Notes under the pieces: generated by a model
What the model was told of the DNA's origin: nothing
The model's input: the letters and a program-made list of their open reading frames with translations, nothing else
The model's database searches: none
Part shown: in pieces, positions 34,633-42,975 of the stretch
Layout of the letters: every line of letters begins with the position of its first letter
Position numbering within the stretch: position 1 is the first letter of the stretch
Translations under genes and position numbers: made by a program
Assembly: GCA_017935185.1 (NCBI GenBank)
Contig: JAGBIC010000031.1
Location: forward strand, 1 to 42,975
DNA: 42,975 nt
Reading direction: 5' to 3'
Source of the DNA: Alistipes sp.
Lineage (GTDB): Bacteria > Bacteroidota > Bacteroidia > Bacteroidales > Rikenellaceae

Positions 34633-35844
34633 ATGAGCAATAATAAGTACACCTTAAAAGAGGTGACCGACAAAGCGTTGGAGAAAGAGTTTATAGATTT
34701 GCCCAAACGCTTATATAAAGGCAATCGCAATTGGGTTTGTCCTTTGGATGATGACATCAAGGGCGTTTTCGACCCCGCAAAGAACAAACTCTACGCCGAT
34801 GGCGAGGCTATACGTTGGATTGCCTACGACCAGAAAGGCGAGGTTGTTGGCCGCATCGCTGCATTCTACGACAACGAGCATGCATACTCTTACGAGCAGC
34901 CCACCGGCGGTTGCGGATTCTTTGAGGCTATCAACGACCAAGAGTTGGCCAACCTCCTATTCGACACCGCCCGTATGTGGTTGGTAAGTCGCGGCATGGA
35001 GGCAATGGACGGTCCCGTAAACTTCGGCCCTCGCGATTCATGGTGGGGACTTTTGGTGGAGGGCTACGAATTCCAGCCGCTCTACGCCAACCCCTACAAC
35101 CCGCCATACTACAAGGAGTTGTTCGAAAACTACGGTTTCCAGAACTACTTCAACCAGAATACCTATCTATGGCGAGTGTATGACGATGACATCAACAGCA
35201 GCATCCACGAGCGAGCAAAACGCCTGCACAACACCCCCGGTTACAGCTTTGCCAACATTCAGGGTCGCGACTTGGAGGAGGTCGCCGAGGATTTCCGTAT
35301 CATCTACAACAAAGCGTGGTCGCTCTTTACAGGCGTGAAACCCATGCCGAAAGAGGAGGCACAAGAGATTGTCAAGACATTGCGTCCCATTGTCGATCGC
35401 AACATTATCTTCTTCACATACTTCAACAACGAGCCTATCGGATTCTTTATCATGGTGCCCGATATCAACCGCATCATCGGCAAGTTCAATGGCAAGTTGA
35501 ATCTGCTGAACAAACTGCGCTTGATATGGGATTTGAATGTAAAGAAGAATTGCGACCGTATCTTCGGTATGATCTTCGCCGTAACACCCGAATTCCAGGG
35601 TAAGGGCGTTGAGTCGGGAATGATTCAGTACATCTACGAGACATACATCCGTACCGACCGCAACAACTACAAGACCGTTGAGTTTGCATGGATTGGCGAC
35701 TTCAACCCTGTAATGAATCGCATGATTCAGACCTATGTATGCGCCACTCGACACAAGATGCACACAACTTACCGTTACCTGTTCGACCGCAACAAACCAT
35801 TCACACGCTGTCCGCGATTGGGTATTAAGCGTAGCGAGAAATAG
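34633..35844 (+). CDS. Tandem GNAT-fold protein of unknown substrate
   Basis: The 403-residue protein appears to hold two acetyltransferase-like domains. The first (about 1-190) has GEVVGRIAAFYDNEH and MDGPVNFGPRD. The second (about 225-380) has NEPIGFFIMVPDIN and the acetyl-CoA loop VTPEFQGKGVESGMI. Only the second keeps a clear Q-x-x-G-x-G/V binding motif, so the first may be degenerate. Proteins of this build are common in Bacteroidota and annotated only as GNAT or hypothetical. gcvT follows after 27 bp, so they probably share a transcript; I see no metabolic reason for the pairing. Confidence 0.75.
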   Translation: MSNNKYTLKEVTDKALEKEFIDLPKRLYKGNRNWVCPLDDDIKGVFDPAKNKLYADGEAIRWIAYDQKGEVVGRIAAFYDNEHAYSYEQPTGGCGFFEAINDQELANLLFDTARMWLVSRGMEAMDGPVNFGPRDSWWGLLVEGYEFQPLYANPYNPPYYKELFENYGFQNYFNQNTYLWRVYDDDINSSIHERAKRLHNTPGYSFANIQGRDLEEVAEDFRIIYNKAWSLFTGVKPMPKEEAQEIVKTLRPIVDRNIIFFTYFNNEPIGFFIMVPDINRIIGKFNGKLNLLNKLRLIWDLNVKKNCDRIFGMIFAVTPEFQGKGVESGMIQYIYETYIRTDRNNYKTVEFAWIGDFNPVMNRMIQTYVCATRHKMHTTYRYLFDRNKPFTRCPRLGIKRSEK

Positions 35845-35871
35845 AGAATAACCAAATAAAATAATAACCTA

Positions 35872-36966
35872 ATGAAAACAACAGCTTTTACAAAGTATCA
35901 CATCGCTGCCGGCGCAAAGATGGCCGAGTTTGCGGGATACAATATGCCCATCGAGTTCTCGGGCATCAATGATGAGCACATGACCGTACGCGAAAAGTGC
36001 GGCGTGTTTGACGTGAGCCACATGGGCGAGATATGGATTAAGGGCGAGAAGGCCCTCGACCTATTGCAGCATATCGCCTCTAACGACGTGTCAAAGCTTT
36101 TCGATGGCAAGGTGCAATATGCCACCATGCCCAACGGCAAGGGCGGAATCGTAGATGATATCCTCATCTACAAATTCAGCGACACCAAATATATGCTATG
36201 CGTAAACGCTGCCAACACCGATAAGGATTGGGCACACATCTGCGCCGAGGGTGCAAAGTTCGGCATGGAGCCCGGCAAGGAGCTGGAGAATGCATCCGAC
36301 AACATCGCACAGCTCGCCATCCAGGGTCCTTTGGCCATGAAGCTCGTACAGAAGATGTGCGAGGAGCCTGTGGAGGATATGGTATACTACACCTTTAAGC
36401 AGACCAAAGTTGCAGGCTGCGACGTGATTCTCTCTGCCACAGGCTATACAGGTTCTGGCGGCTGCGAGATTTACATGTATAACGCCGATGCCGACACAAT
36501 TTGGGAGGCCATGTGGAAGGCCGGCGAGGAGTTCGGCTTGAAGAACATCGGTTTGGGTGCACGCGACACGTTGCGTTTGGAGAAGGGCTTTGCTCTCTAC
36601 GGCAACGATATTGACGACACAACCTCTCCATTGGAGGCCGGCCTCGGTTGGGTTACAAAATTTGTTGAAGGTAAAGAGTTCATCGACCGCGAGTTTTTGG
36701 CAAAGCAGAAGGCCGAGGGCGTACAGCGCAAGCTCGTAGGCTTAAAGATGATAGACAGAGGCATTCCTCGACACGGATACAAGCTTGCCAACCTTGAGGG
36801 CGAGGAGATTGGCGTGGTTACATCAGGAACAATGTCGCCTATGCTTAAGGTTGGTATTGCGTTGGGATATGTAAAGACTGAATATGCCCCCATCGGCACA
36901 ACCGTGGCCGTCGTTATCCGTGACCGCCTACTCAAAGCCGAGGTGGTGAAATACCCCTTTGTATAA
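35872..36966 (+). CDS. gcvT: Glycine cleavage system aminomethyltransferase GcvT
   Basis: GcvT (T-protein) releases ammonia from the aminomethyl-lipoyl H-protein and passes the one-carbon unit to tetrahydrofolate (EC 2.1.2.10). The 364-residue length is standard. EFAGYNMPIEFSG (19-31), VFDVSHMGEI (45-54), the catalytic Asp96 in GGIVDDILIY, and GLGARDTLRLEKGF are all present, with the C-terminal barrel at about 280-360. gcvH and gcvP are not in the window. It sits downstream of the GNAT gene and is closed by a bidirectional terminator. Confidence 0.98.
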   Translation: MKTTAFTKYHIAAGAKMAEFAGYNMPIEFSGINDEHMTVREKCGVFDVSHMGEIWIKGEKALDLLQHIASNDVSKLFDGKVQYATMPNGKGGIVDDILIYKFSDTKYMLCVNAANTDKDWAHICAEGAKFGMEPGKELENASDNIAQLAIQGPLAMKLVQKMCEEPVEDMVYYTFKQTKVAGCDVILSATGYTGSGGCEIYMYNADADTIWEAMWKAGEEFGLKNIGLGARDTLRLEKGFALYGNDIDDTTSPLEAGLGWVTKFVEGKEFIDREFLAKQKAEGVQRKLVGLKMIDRGIPRHGYKLANLEGEEIGVVTSGTMSPMLKVGIALGYVKTEYAPIGTTVAVVIRDRLLKAEVVKYPFV

Positions 36967-36987
36967 ATCGGTTGCCAAGACAATAAA

Positions 36988-37023
36988 ATAAAATAGGCGC
37001 AGGTTAATCTGCGCCTATTTTAT
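36988..37023. terminator. Bidirectional terminator between gcvT and the rhodanese gene
   Basis: A perfect 15-bp stem (36988-37002 and 37009-37023, core ATAGGCGCAG) has a 6-nt loop GTTAAT and AT-rich ends. It is 21 bp after the gcvT stop and 12 bp before the convergent rhodanese stop. Confidence 0.92.
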
Positions 37024-37035
37024 ATGTATATCTGA

Positions 37036-37431
37036 CTATTTCTCTGTAGCTCCACCGGCCTCCACCCAACCATTATAGCCTTTGTCGAGTTCTATCACAC
37101 GATAGCCGTTACCCGCAAGAACTCCCGCCACCTGCTTGCTGCGACCCCCGCCACGGCAATAGACCGCAATAACCTTGTCTTTCGGGAGAACCTGATAAGC
37201 CTTAAAGAAATCGGCACTACGAACGTCAATATTATAATCGACACCCACAAGCCGCCCCTCGGCATACTCTTCGGGGGTACGAACATCCACCAGCACTACA
37301 TCTTCGCGCTCCAGACATGAGGCGAATGTCTCAACATCCAAAGAGGCATAGCTCACCCTACCGCTGCGAAGTGGTGAACACGATGCAAAGAGGAGCATCG
37401 CCACACCGACGACAAATAATCTCTTCATCAA
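37036..37431 (-). CDS. Rhodanese-domain lipoprotein
   Basis: The 131-residue protein has a lipoprotein signal (MMKRLFVVGVAMLLFASC, lipidated Cys18) and one rhodanese domain. VLVDVRTPEEYAEG (46-59) and the active-site loop Cys92-RGGGRS are intact, so it could carry persulfide sulfur in the periplasm. It lies 6 bp after glpF and so is probably the third gene of the glycerol unit. Such small exported rhodaneses are frequent in Bacteroidota, and a link to glycerol use is not evident. The ATG pair at the start leaves a one-residue uncertainty. Confidence 0.9.
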   Translation of the reverse strand: MMKRLFVVGVAMLLFASCSPLRSGRVSYASLDVETFASCLEREDVVLVDVRTPEEYAEGRLVGVDYNIDVRSADFFKAYQVLPKDKVIAVYCRGGGRSKQVAGVLAGNGYRVIELDKGYNGWVEAGGATEK

Positions 37432-37437
37432 AACACT

Positions 37438-38178
37438 CTAAAAATTATATACCGCTACATAAGCCAAAGAAGCCAATACAGCACCTACCAACGGGCCAAA
37501 GGCCGGCACCCATGAATATGACCACTGACTTGAGCCTTTACCTTTTATGGGAAGCAATGCGTGGGCAATACGCGGACCGATATCACGAGCAGGGTTCAGT
37601 GCATAACCTGTTGTACCACCCAAAGTCATACCCACTGCCATGATAAGCATAGCTGTCGGGAAGCTGCCGATACCACCAAGACCCACCTCTGGAGTATTCT
37701 CATTATTACCGATAGCCAAGATAACAAAAATCAGCAGCATGGTAGCCACAACCTCGCAGAAGAAGTTGCGAGGGTGATTCTTGATTGCGGGAATAGTACA
37801 GAAAATACCCAATTTTGTATCTTTATCATCGGTAATATCAAAGTGGTCTTTGTAATAGAGGTACACAATCACACCACCACAAAATGCGCCCAACATCTGA
37901 GCTACGATATAACCCAGCACTTGCGACCATGGGAATGTGCCCGCCACAGCGAAGCCCAAAGTAACAGCAGGACTCAAATGCGCACCCGAATAGGGTCCAG
38001 CAATGAGCACTCCGCACATTACAGCCAAACCCCATGCGATGGTAATGACTATCCAACCGCCATTATTACCTTTAGTACCTTTCAGCGTATTATTGGCCAC
38101 AACGCCATCGCCCATCAATATCAACACCAATGTGCCGATAAATTCAAACAGACATTTTGTAAAAAAAGGAGTCTCCAT
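37438..38178 (-). CDS. glpF: Glycerol facilitator GlpF (aquaglyceroporin, MIP family)
   Basis: GlpF is a channel for glycerol across the inner membrane. The 246-residue protein has six membrane helices plus two half-helices. The second signature is NPARD (195-199), where the Asp marks glycerol-type channels. The first signature is SPA (Ser69) instead of NPA in SGAHLSPAVT, an unusual change at the constriction. The insertion DHFDITDDKDTKLG between helices is typical of bacterial GlpF. It lies 24 bp after glpK and 6 bp before the rhodanese gene, in one operon. Confidence 0.95.
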   Translation of the reverse strand: METPFFTKCLFEFIGTLVLILMGDGVVANNTLKGTKGNNGGWIVITIAWGLAVMCGVLIAGPYSGAHLSPAVTLGFAVAGTFPWSQVLGYIVAQMLGAFCGGVIVYLYYKDHFDITDDKDTKLGIFCTIPAIKNHPRNFFCEVVATMLLIFVILAIGNNENTPEVGLGGIGSFPTAMLIMAVGMTLGGTTGYALNPARDIGPRIAHALLPIKGKGSSQWSYSWVPAFGPLVGAVLASLAYVAVYNF

Positions 38179-38202
38179 ATAAGTTTTGTTTAGGTTTAGT
38201 AA

Positions 38203-39693
38203 CTACTTTTCATCATGCAACACCCTACGCACTGCATCGTGCCAGCCATCGATGGCGGCGTTGATTTGCGCACGCTCAACAGTGGGCTCAAAGACCATTT
38301 CGGCCTGCCACTGCTGCTTGATATCATCAATACTCTTCCAATATCCAACGGCAAGGCCGGCCAGATACGCTGCACCCAGGGCTGTGGTCTCGGTTACACA
38401 AGGACGAATAACCTTTGTATTGAGCAAATCCGACTGGTACTGCATAAGCAGATTGTTACGCGCCGCACCACCATCCACCTTCAACTCACAAAGTTCTATG
38501 CCTGCATCTCGTTGCATAGCATCTACAATATCCAAAGTCTGGTAGGCGATACCCTCCAATGCAGCTCGGGCAATATGAGCTGCCGTCGTACCGCGGCTTA
38601 TGCCACTTATGCTGCCTCGTGCATACTGATCCCAATATGGAGCAGCCAGACCCGTCAGAGCCGGTACGAAATAGACTCCGGCAGTATCGGGAACAGAAGC
38701 AGCCAACTCCTCAATCTCAGCCGACGACTTGATTATACCAAGGCCATCACGCAACCACTGCACAACAGAGCCGCCAACAAAAATACTGCCTTCGAGAGCA
38801 TAATTGACCTTATCGCCAATTTTCCACGCCACGGTAGTTAGCAGATTATTCTTCGAGTCGATAGGTTTTTCGCCACTATTCATCAACAAGAAACATCCCG
38901 TTCCATAGGTATTCTTCACCGCACCGGGCTCGACACACATCTGGCCAAACAGAGCCGCCTGTTGGTCACCGGCAATACCTGCAATAGGAACACGATGGGC
39001 AAAGATGGTGGTTTTTGTAGCTCCATACACTTCGCTCGATGAACGCACCTCGGGCATCATCGAAAGAGGGATATCAAACAAACGCAAAAGTTCCTCATCC
39101 CACTGCAAAGTGTGAATATTAAAGAGCATGGTGCGTGATGCGTTACTAACATCGGTTACATGCACCTCGCCACGAGTCAGACGCCAAATGAGCCATGTAT
39201 CCACAGTACCAAACATCAGCTTACCCTTCTCTGCACGCTCACGAGCCCCGGGAACATTATCCAAAATCCACTTAACTTTGGTGGCACTGAAATAGGCATC
39301 AATAATAAGGCCCGTACGAGAACGGATAAACTCGGTATAACCTTCTGCTTTCAATTTATCACAGTACTCCGATGTGCGGCGATCCTGCCAAACAATTGCA
39401 TTATAGATGGGCTCCTCGGTTTCGCTATCCCACACAATTGTGGTCTCGCGCTGATTTGTTATTCCGATACCGGCAATATCCAGACCCGTAATATCAATTG
39501 ATGCGATTGCCTCGGCAATCACAGAGGCCTGTGACGACCATATCTCATGAGGATTATGCTCAACCCAGCCGGGTTTGGGAAAATACTGCGTAAACTCACG
39601 CTGCGCCATAGCTTTAATTTGGCCCTTGTGGTCAAAAACTATTGCTCTAGAGCTGCTGGTACCCTGATCGAGCGAAAGAATATATTGTTCCAT
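38203..39693 (-). CDS. glpK: Glycerol kinase GlpK
   Basis: GlpK phosphorylates glycerol to sn-glycerol 3-phosphate, trapping it in the cytoplasm (EC 2.7.1.30). The 496-residue FGGY-type kinase has the phosphate-binding DQGTSSSR (9-16), [10 protein letters not shown], the [13 protein letters not shown] segment with the catalytic Asp, and [20 protein letters not shown] near the C-terminus. The length is normal. It is the first gene of the glp unit; glycerol-3-phosphate dehydrogenase is not in the window. The promoter region carries a repeated CCATACAA that may be an operator. Confidence 0.98.
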   Translation of the reverse strand: MEQYILSLDQGTSSSRAIVFDHKGQIKAMAQREFTQYFPKPGWVEHNPHEIWSSQASVIAEAIASIDITGLDIAGIGITNQRETTIVWDSETEEPIYNAIVWQDRRTSEYCDKLKAEGYTEFIRSRTGLIIDAYFSATKVKWILDNVPGARERAEKGKLMFGTVDTWLIWRLTRGEVHVTDVSNASRTMLFNIHTLQWDEELLRLFDIPLSMMPEVRSSSEVYGATKTTIFAHRVPIAGIAGDQQAALFGQMCVEPGAVKNTYGTGCFLLMNSGEKPIDSKNNLLTTVAWKIGDKVNYALEGSIFVGGSVVQWLRDGLGIIKSSAEIEELAASVPDTAGVYFVPALTGLAAPYWDQYARGSISGISRGTTAAHIARAALEGIAYQTLDIVDAMQRDAGIELCELKVDGGAARNNLLMQYQSDLLNTKVIRPCVTETTALGAAYLAGLAVGYWKSIDDIKQQWQAEMVFEPTVERAQINAAIDGWHDAVRRVLHDEK

Positions 39694-39739
39694 AAAATTG
39701 AAGTTTTTGGTTTTAGGTTACAATAGCAAACGTTGCCAA

Positions 39740-39767
39740 CCATACAATATTATTGACAGCCATACAA
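39740..39767. promoter_or_regulatory. Direct repeat at the glpK promoter, candidate operator
   Basis: CCATACAA occurs at 39740-39747 and again at 39760-39767, spaced 20 bp start to start (about two helical turns). The second copy overlaps the -7 element, so a protein bound there would control glpK initiation. Inference only. Confidence 0.4.
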
Positions 39768-39796
39768 ATTTATTAAATTTTTATTTCATAATCAAA
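39765..39796 (-). promoter_or_regulatory. Promoter of the glpK-glpF-rhodanese operon
   Basis: On the minus strand TAAATTTG (39765-39772) is preceded by TTTG with a 20-bp spacer, a full Bacteroidota consensus, 71 bp before the glpK start codon. Confidence 0.75.
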
Positions 39797-39812
39797 CAGA
39801 ATACCATATTAA

Positions 39813-39839
39813 CAAAAAAAGCAGGCCTATAGCCTGCTT
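39813..39839 (-). terminator. Terminator after the class I aminotransferase gene
   Basis: An 8-bp stem (39819-39826, AAGCAGGC, with 39832-39839) has a 5-nt loop. Minus-strand RNA continues into a run of U (the A tract at 39814-39820). It is 17 bp past the aminotransferase stop and ends the exopolysaccharide-linked transcript. Confidence 0.88.
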
Positions 39840-39856
39840 AAATCATACTGCTTTAT

Positions 39857-41059
39857 CTACTCTAAAACTCTGCCCGGATATTGTTCCAAAGCCTTGCCTA
39901 GAATGAATAACGCCCGTCGCAGATCCTCCTTGTTGAGAACATAGGCTATACGCACCTCATTGCGACCCTTCTCGACATCGGTATAGAATCCTGATGCCGG
40001 TGCCATCATGACAGTCTCGCCCTCATACTCAAACTCCGAAAGACACCACGCACAGAACTTATCGCTATCATCAATAGGCAGACGGGCCACCGTATAAAAT
40101 GCTCCCATAGGAATAGGTGAATACACCCCGGGAATCTTGTTCAACCCATCAATAAGACAATTTCGGCGCTCGATATACTCCTCGTAGGTATTGATCATAT
40201 ATTTGCGCGATACATCCAACGACGCCTCCGCAACAATCTGGCCGATAAGCGGCGGGCTCAATCGTGCCTGACAGAATTTCATCACCGCATCACGCAACTT
40301 ACGATTTTTGGTGATTAAAGCACCAATACGGATACCACACTCGGAGTAACGTTTTGACACAGAGTCAATCAAAACCACATTCTGCTCGATACCTTCCAAA
40401 TGGCAAGCCGAGATATATGGCGAGCCTGTATAGATAAATTCGCGATATACCTCATCCGAGAATAGGAACAGATCGTATTTCTTGACCAAATCACGAATCA
40501 GATTCATCTCCTTACGGGTGTAGAGATATCCTGTGGGATTATTGGGATTACAGATTAGAATGCCACGAGTACGCTCATTGATCAAAGCCTCAAATTGTTC
40601 TACTTTAGGCAATGAGAAACCCTCCTCGATAGAGGTTGAAACAGTTCGTATAACAGCTCCTGCCGATATGGCAAACGCCATATAGTTGGCATAGGCCGGC
40701 TCGGGAACAATAATCTCATCCCCGGGATTCAGACATGACATAAATGCAAAAAGCACCGCCTCAGAGCCACCGGTGGTGATGATGATATCCTCGGGAGATA
40801 ATTTAATCTGATATTGGTCATAATAGCCCACAAGTTTCTCGCGCAACGACAGATATCCATCGCTTGGGCTATACTCCAGCACCTTGCGATCGATTTTCTT
40901 CAGCGCATCCAAACCCTCCTGCGGGGTGGGCAAATCGGGCTGACCGATATTCAGGTGATATACTTTTGTACCACGACGTTTTGCCGCGTCTGCAAGTGGC
41001 ACCAACTTACGAATAGGCGAGGCAGGCATCTGCACCGCACGTTCCGATATTTGTGGCAT
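39857..41059 (-). CDS. Class I/II PLP aminotransferase (aspartate aminotransferase-like)
   Basis: The 400-residue fold-type I enzyme has NPNNPTG (171-177), Asp202 and Tyr205 (FSDEVYREF) for the PLP ring, the Schiff-base Lys236 (DSVSKRYSECGIRIG) and Arg244 for PLP phosphate; the substrate carboxylate arginine is expected near RIAY at the C-terminus. It could use aspartate, alanine or aromatic amino acids; the family is annotated broadly as aspartate aminotransferase. It lies 35 bp after the wzz gene with no promoter evident, so it is likely carried on the same transcript and ends it. A role in exopolysaccharide synthesis is not implied by the sequence. Confidence 0.92.
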   Translation of the reverse strand: MPQISERAVQMPASPIRKLVPLADAAKRRGTKVYHLNIGQPDLPTPQEGLDALKKIDRKVLEYSPSDGYLSLREKLVGYYDQYQIKLSPEDIIITTGGSEAVLFAFMSCLNPGDEIIVPEPAYANYMAFAISAGAVIRTVSTSIEEGFSLPKVEQFEALINERTRGILICNPNNPTGYLYTRKEMNLIRDLVKKYDLFLFSDEVYREFIYTGSPYISACHLEGIEQNVVLIDSVSKRYSECGIRIGALITKNRKLRDAVMKFCQARLSPPLIGQIVAEASLDVSRKYMINTYEEYIERRNCLIDGLNKIPGVYSPIPMGAFYTVARLPIDDSDKFCAWCLSEFEYEGETVMMAPASGFYTDVEKGRNEVRIAYVLNKEDLRRALFILGKALEQYPGRVLE

Positions 41060-41094
41060 AACGTTTCTCTTTTTTCCCTAACTAACCTATAATA

Positions 41095-42267
41095 CTAATT
41101 CTCTGCCTTCTCCTGCTCCTCGGGTAATGGCTTTACCCACTGTCTTATGCGCTCATTACCTAAAATATCGGCTACGGTGGGAATTACCAATACACCGCCC
41201 ATACCGGCAGCGATACCCAAGAATGTAAACGCAAACAGAATCATCATACGCTGCGGCTTACTCTTTTTGTAAGGCACGGTCACAGGTTTGATTATAGTAA
41301 GAATCGGAGTTGTCTCCTTAACGTTGATTTTCGCCTGCTCAAGCTGCGTTGCCAGCTCACTTGTAACAGTCATAGCCAACGAATACTCCGCATCCAACTT
41401 CTCGAGCTGAATTCGCGCTGTATGGCGAGATGCATCCTGATTGGCGTCGCGATATTTTGCTCGGCGGGCCTGAATATCCTCCAAATTACGCTTGGCCTCA
41501 TCGTAACGCTCCTGAACGAAATCAAGATTCGACTGAACCTTCTCCACCTTAAATTCGGTGATATACTTCTGCAACAACGACACAGTGGCTTGTGCCAACT
41601 GCGCTGCCGCAAGAGGCTCTGGCATACTGGTAGAGATGGTTACATAACCCTTCTTATCGTCCAAAGACAATGAAACGCATTCTGAAAGGATTTTCAAAGC
41701 ATTGTATTCATCTTTAGACGTTGTCTCGATTTTTGCACCATCACCCTCGTCCGATATATTATAAACAGGCTCAGGTTGCTCACCACGAATGGCATTCAAA
41801 ATAACGAAAGGAAGGCCAATGGTGTATTTTACCACATAGTCCCCTATTCCCGGCTTATTATACTCCTCACTTGTGTAGTACTCAAAAAAACTCACCGGCT
41901 TACCCGCTTTCTCGAAATCGATAGGAGTCTGCATCAGCTCCTTACGGAAGGTGGTGCTTGCCATGATATTCTCATACACCAACGGCGACAGGGTCGCACC
42001 GCTCTGCTGCTGATTGAGATTGATACCCGCCAAAGCAGCCAACGAACTCATGCGCGATGAGCTCTGCGAATTAGAGGTCTGGGGCACCATATCGCAACTT
42101 GCATTGTAGACCTTGGGGCTGAATAGCGCTACCAATACACCTATTACCACAAATACCACAGTACACTTGATAATAAGCCAACGATTCACCCACATTCGGC
42201 GGATAAGTTCCACGAGATCAATCTCCTCCTCTACGGGCACGTTATTTTGATTAAGCATTTGATCCAT
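41095..42267 (-). CDS. Wzz-type polysaccharide chain-length determinant
   Basis: This is an inner-membrane polysaccharide co-polymerase that controls chain length of exported polysaccharide. Its 390 residues have the expected architecture. The N-terminal Wzz domain has EIDLVELIRRMWVNRWLIIK and a first membrane helix (about 33-52). A long periplasmic part with coiled coil follows (about 245-320, QSNLDFVQERYDEAKRNLED). A second membrane helix (about 340-362, MMILFAFTFLGIAAGMGGV) precedes a short cytoplasmic tail. The tail has no tyrosine-kinase domain. It lies 22 bp after the SLBB export gene, in one operon. Confidence 0.93.
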   Translation of the reverse strand: MDQMLNQNNVPVEEEIDLVELIRRMWVNRWLIIKCTVVFVVIGVLVALFSPKVYNASCDMVPQTSNSQSSSRMSSLAALAGINLNQQQSGATLSPLVYENIMASTTFRKELMQTPIDFEKAGKPVSFFEYYTSEEYNKPGIGDYVVKYTIGLPFVILNAIRGEQPEPVYNISDEGDGAKIETTSKDEYNALKILSECVSLSLDDKKGYVTISTSMPEPLAAAQLAQATVSLLQKYITEFKVEKVQSNLDFVQERYDEAKRNLEDIQARRAKYRDANQDASRHTARIQLEKLDAEYSLAMTVTSELATQLEQAKINVKETTPILTIIKPVTVPYKKSKPQRMMILFAFTFLGIAAGMGGVLVIPTVADILGNERIRQWVKPLPEEQEKAEN

Positions 42268-42289
42268 TGTTCACAATTTTAAGCGTTTA

Positions 42290-42975
42290 CTATCTTGCGA
42301 GATTTATAGCCGAAAGTATAACTGCGGCGGTAGAAGCCGTTGAAGACAACATTCCTACAACATCGCTCCACTTGACAGGCTCTGAAGGCGATTTTGATGG
42401 AACGATCACAATACATCCGGGACGAACCTTTGCCGACTTACCCGCATCAACCATTCCGTTCACATATATTACAAATGCACGATTTTTGCGAGCGCGGTTA
42501 TCAAATCCACCCGCAGCCTTGATGCAATCTTTAAGCTTCATTCCATCTTTATATGTCACAGAGTTGGGATATAGTACCGCACCCATCACGCGAACTGTTC
42601 CGTTGTAAAGCGGAATCGAGAGAGCGTCACCATCACGCAGCACCACATCCGAATCCGATCCCGGATTAGCCAAAGCCTCCTCGAGATTGATGCCGACTGT
42701 ATAGATTGAAGCCAAATCCTCCGCACGCAATGCAAGACTATCGGTAGGATCTTGCGCCTGCTTGCTAATCAAGCTCTTCAAGGCACTATTTTGAGTACGC
42801 TCCTCATCTGTCATTCTGCGCAAGAGATAAGCACCTTCGACAAATGCCCCAGGAGTTACTCCTCCCGCAGCAGCAACCACCTCCGAAAGACGCATATTGC
42901 GATGCGAAAGCGGATAATTACCCTCAAAGGCCACCTCGCCCTGAACAGATACGCTACTCTGGCTGATATAAACCG
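42290..42975 (-). CDS. SLBB-domain polysaccharide export protein, N-terminus beyond window
   Basis: The frame is open to the right edge, with no stop between 42934 and 42975, so a start inside the window is not real; at least 227 residues are visible. Two SLBB beta-grasp repeats are clear: one opening VQGEVAFEGNYPLSHRNMRLSEVVAAAGG, and one with VRVMGAVLYPNSVTYKDGMKLKDCIKAAGG. A hydrophobic C-terminal segment (WSDVVGMLSSTASTAAVILSAINL) could anchor it. These fit Wza/OPX-type proteins that form the outer-membrane exit for capsule or exopolysaccharide. The missing part should hold the signal peptide and poly-export domain. Confidence 0.9.
   Translation of the reverse strand, partial: VYISQSSVSVQGEVAFEGNYPLSHRNMRLSEVVAAAGGVTPGAFVEGAYLLRRMTDEERTQNSALKSLISKQAQDPTDSLALRAEDLASIYTVGINLEEALANPGSDSDVVLRDGDALSIPLYNGTVRVMGAVLYPNSVTYKDGMKLKDCIKAAGGFDNRARKNRAFVIYVNGMVDAGKSAKVRPGCIVIVPSKSPSEPVKWSDVVGMLSSTASTAAVILSAINLAR

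Noticed and set aside
35167-35763. Minus-strand frame of 198 codons inside the GNAT-like gene
   Set aside because: It is the mirror of a coding gene with conserved motifs; the sequence resembles no family and lacks a promoter.
37561-38841. Plus-strand frames of about 210 codons opposite glpF and glpK
   Set aside because: Antisense shadows of strongly conserved genes; composition is rich in His, Thr and Ser without domains.
42290-42934. Internal GTG at 42934 as the start of the polysaccharide export gene
   Set aside because: The frame continues upstream to the edge with in-family sequence (VSVQGEV), so the GTG is an internal valine.

Overview
The window looks like chromosomal DNA of a Bacteroidales bacterium (phylum Bacteroidota), probably gut-associated. 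The evidence is repeated promoters of the Bacteroidota type (TAnnTTTG at -7, some with TTTG or TTG about 19-21 bp upstream), few Shine-Dalgarno sequences, a fimbrillin-type lipoprotein, a SusC-like plug protein, DUF4301 and DUF2764 proteins, TlpA/DUF4369-type and DUF6807 proteins. I cannot assign a genus. I saw no rRNA, tRNA, CRISPR, transposase, integrase or phage gene; the region reads as stable chromosome.

Layout. 1-2058: 5' part of clpB (minus strand, cut by the window edge), with an unusual repeat array upstream. 2242-3629: a small unit with a 44-residue peptide and a fimbrillin-like lipoprotein, behind a long leader. 3690-11371: a complete seven-gene V-type ATPase operon (minus; atpE, DUF2764, atpA, atpB, atpD, atpI, atpK) with recognisable promoter and terminator. 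11549-12464: a single GH16 glucanase gene. 12431-13995: DUF4301 gene. 14008-22856: a plus-strand housekeeping run: tricorn-like protease, murB, tilS, holA, class IV aminotransferase, then (behind its own promoter) a plug-only protein and coaD. 22901-25081: lpxD and a thioredoxin-fold lipoprotein. 25094-33256: a minus-strand catabolic locus with an AraC regulator, Tat-type Gfo/Idh oxidoreductase, two DUF6807 proteins, an SDR, mannonate dehydratase uxuA and a lipoprotein Gfo/Idh. 33310-37023: ruvC, two small genes, a tandem-GNAT protein and gcvT. 36988-39772: glpK-glpF-rhodanese glycerol unit. 39813-42975: end of an exopolysaccharide operon (SLBB export protein cut by the edge, Wzz, class I aminotransferase).

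How the genes work together. The V-ATPase encodes head (A, B), stalk (D, E) and membrane (I, K) parts; its K subunit carries the residues that bind sodium in Enterococcus NtpK, so the enzyme may be sodium-coupled. The plus-strand run supplies cell wall (MurB), lipid A (LpxD), CoA (CoaD), tRNA modification (TilS) and replication (HolA). The 25-33 kb locus is the best candidate for something undescribed: four exported proteins (two Gfo/Idh, two DUF6807) are joined in one operon to two cytoplasmic enzymes of hexuronate breakdown (fructuronate to mannonate to KDG), with no glycoside hydrolase or SusCD pair. I infer a periplasmic redox route that releases or modifies a uronic-acid sugar before uptake; the substrate is unknown.
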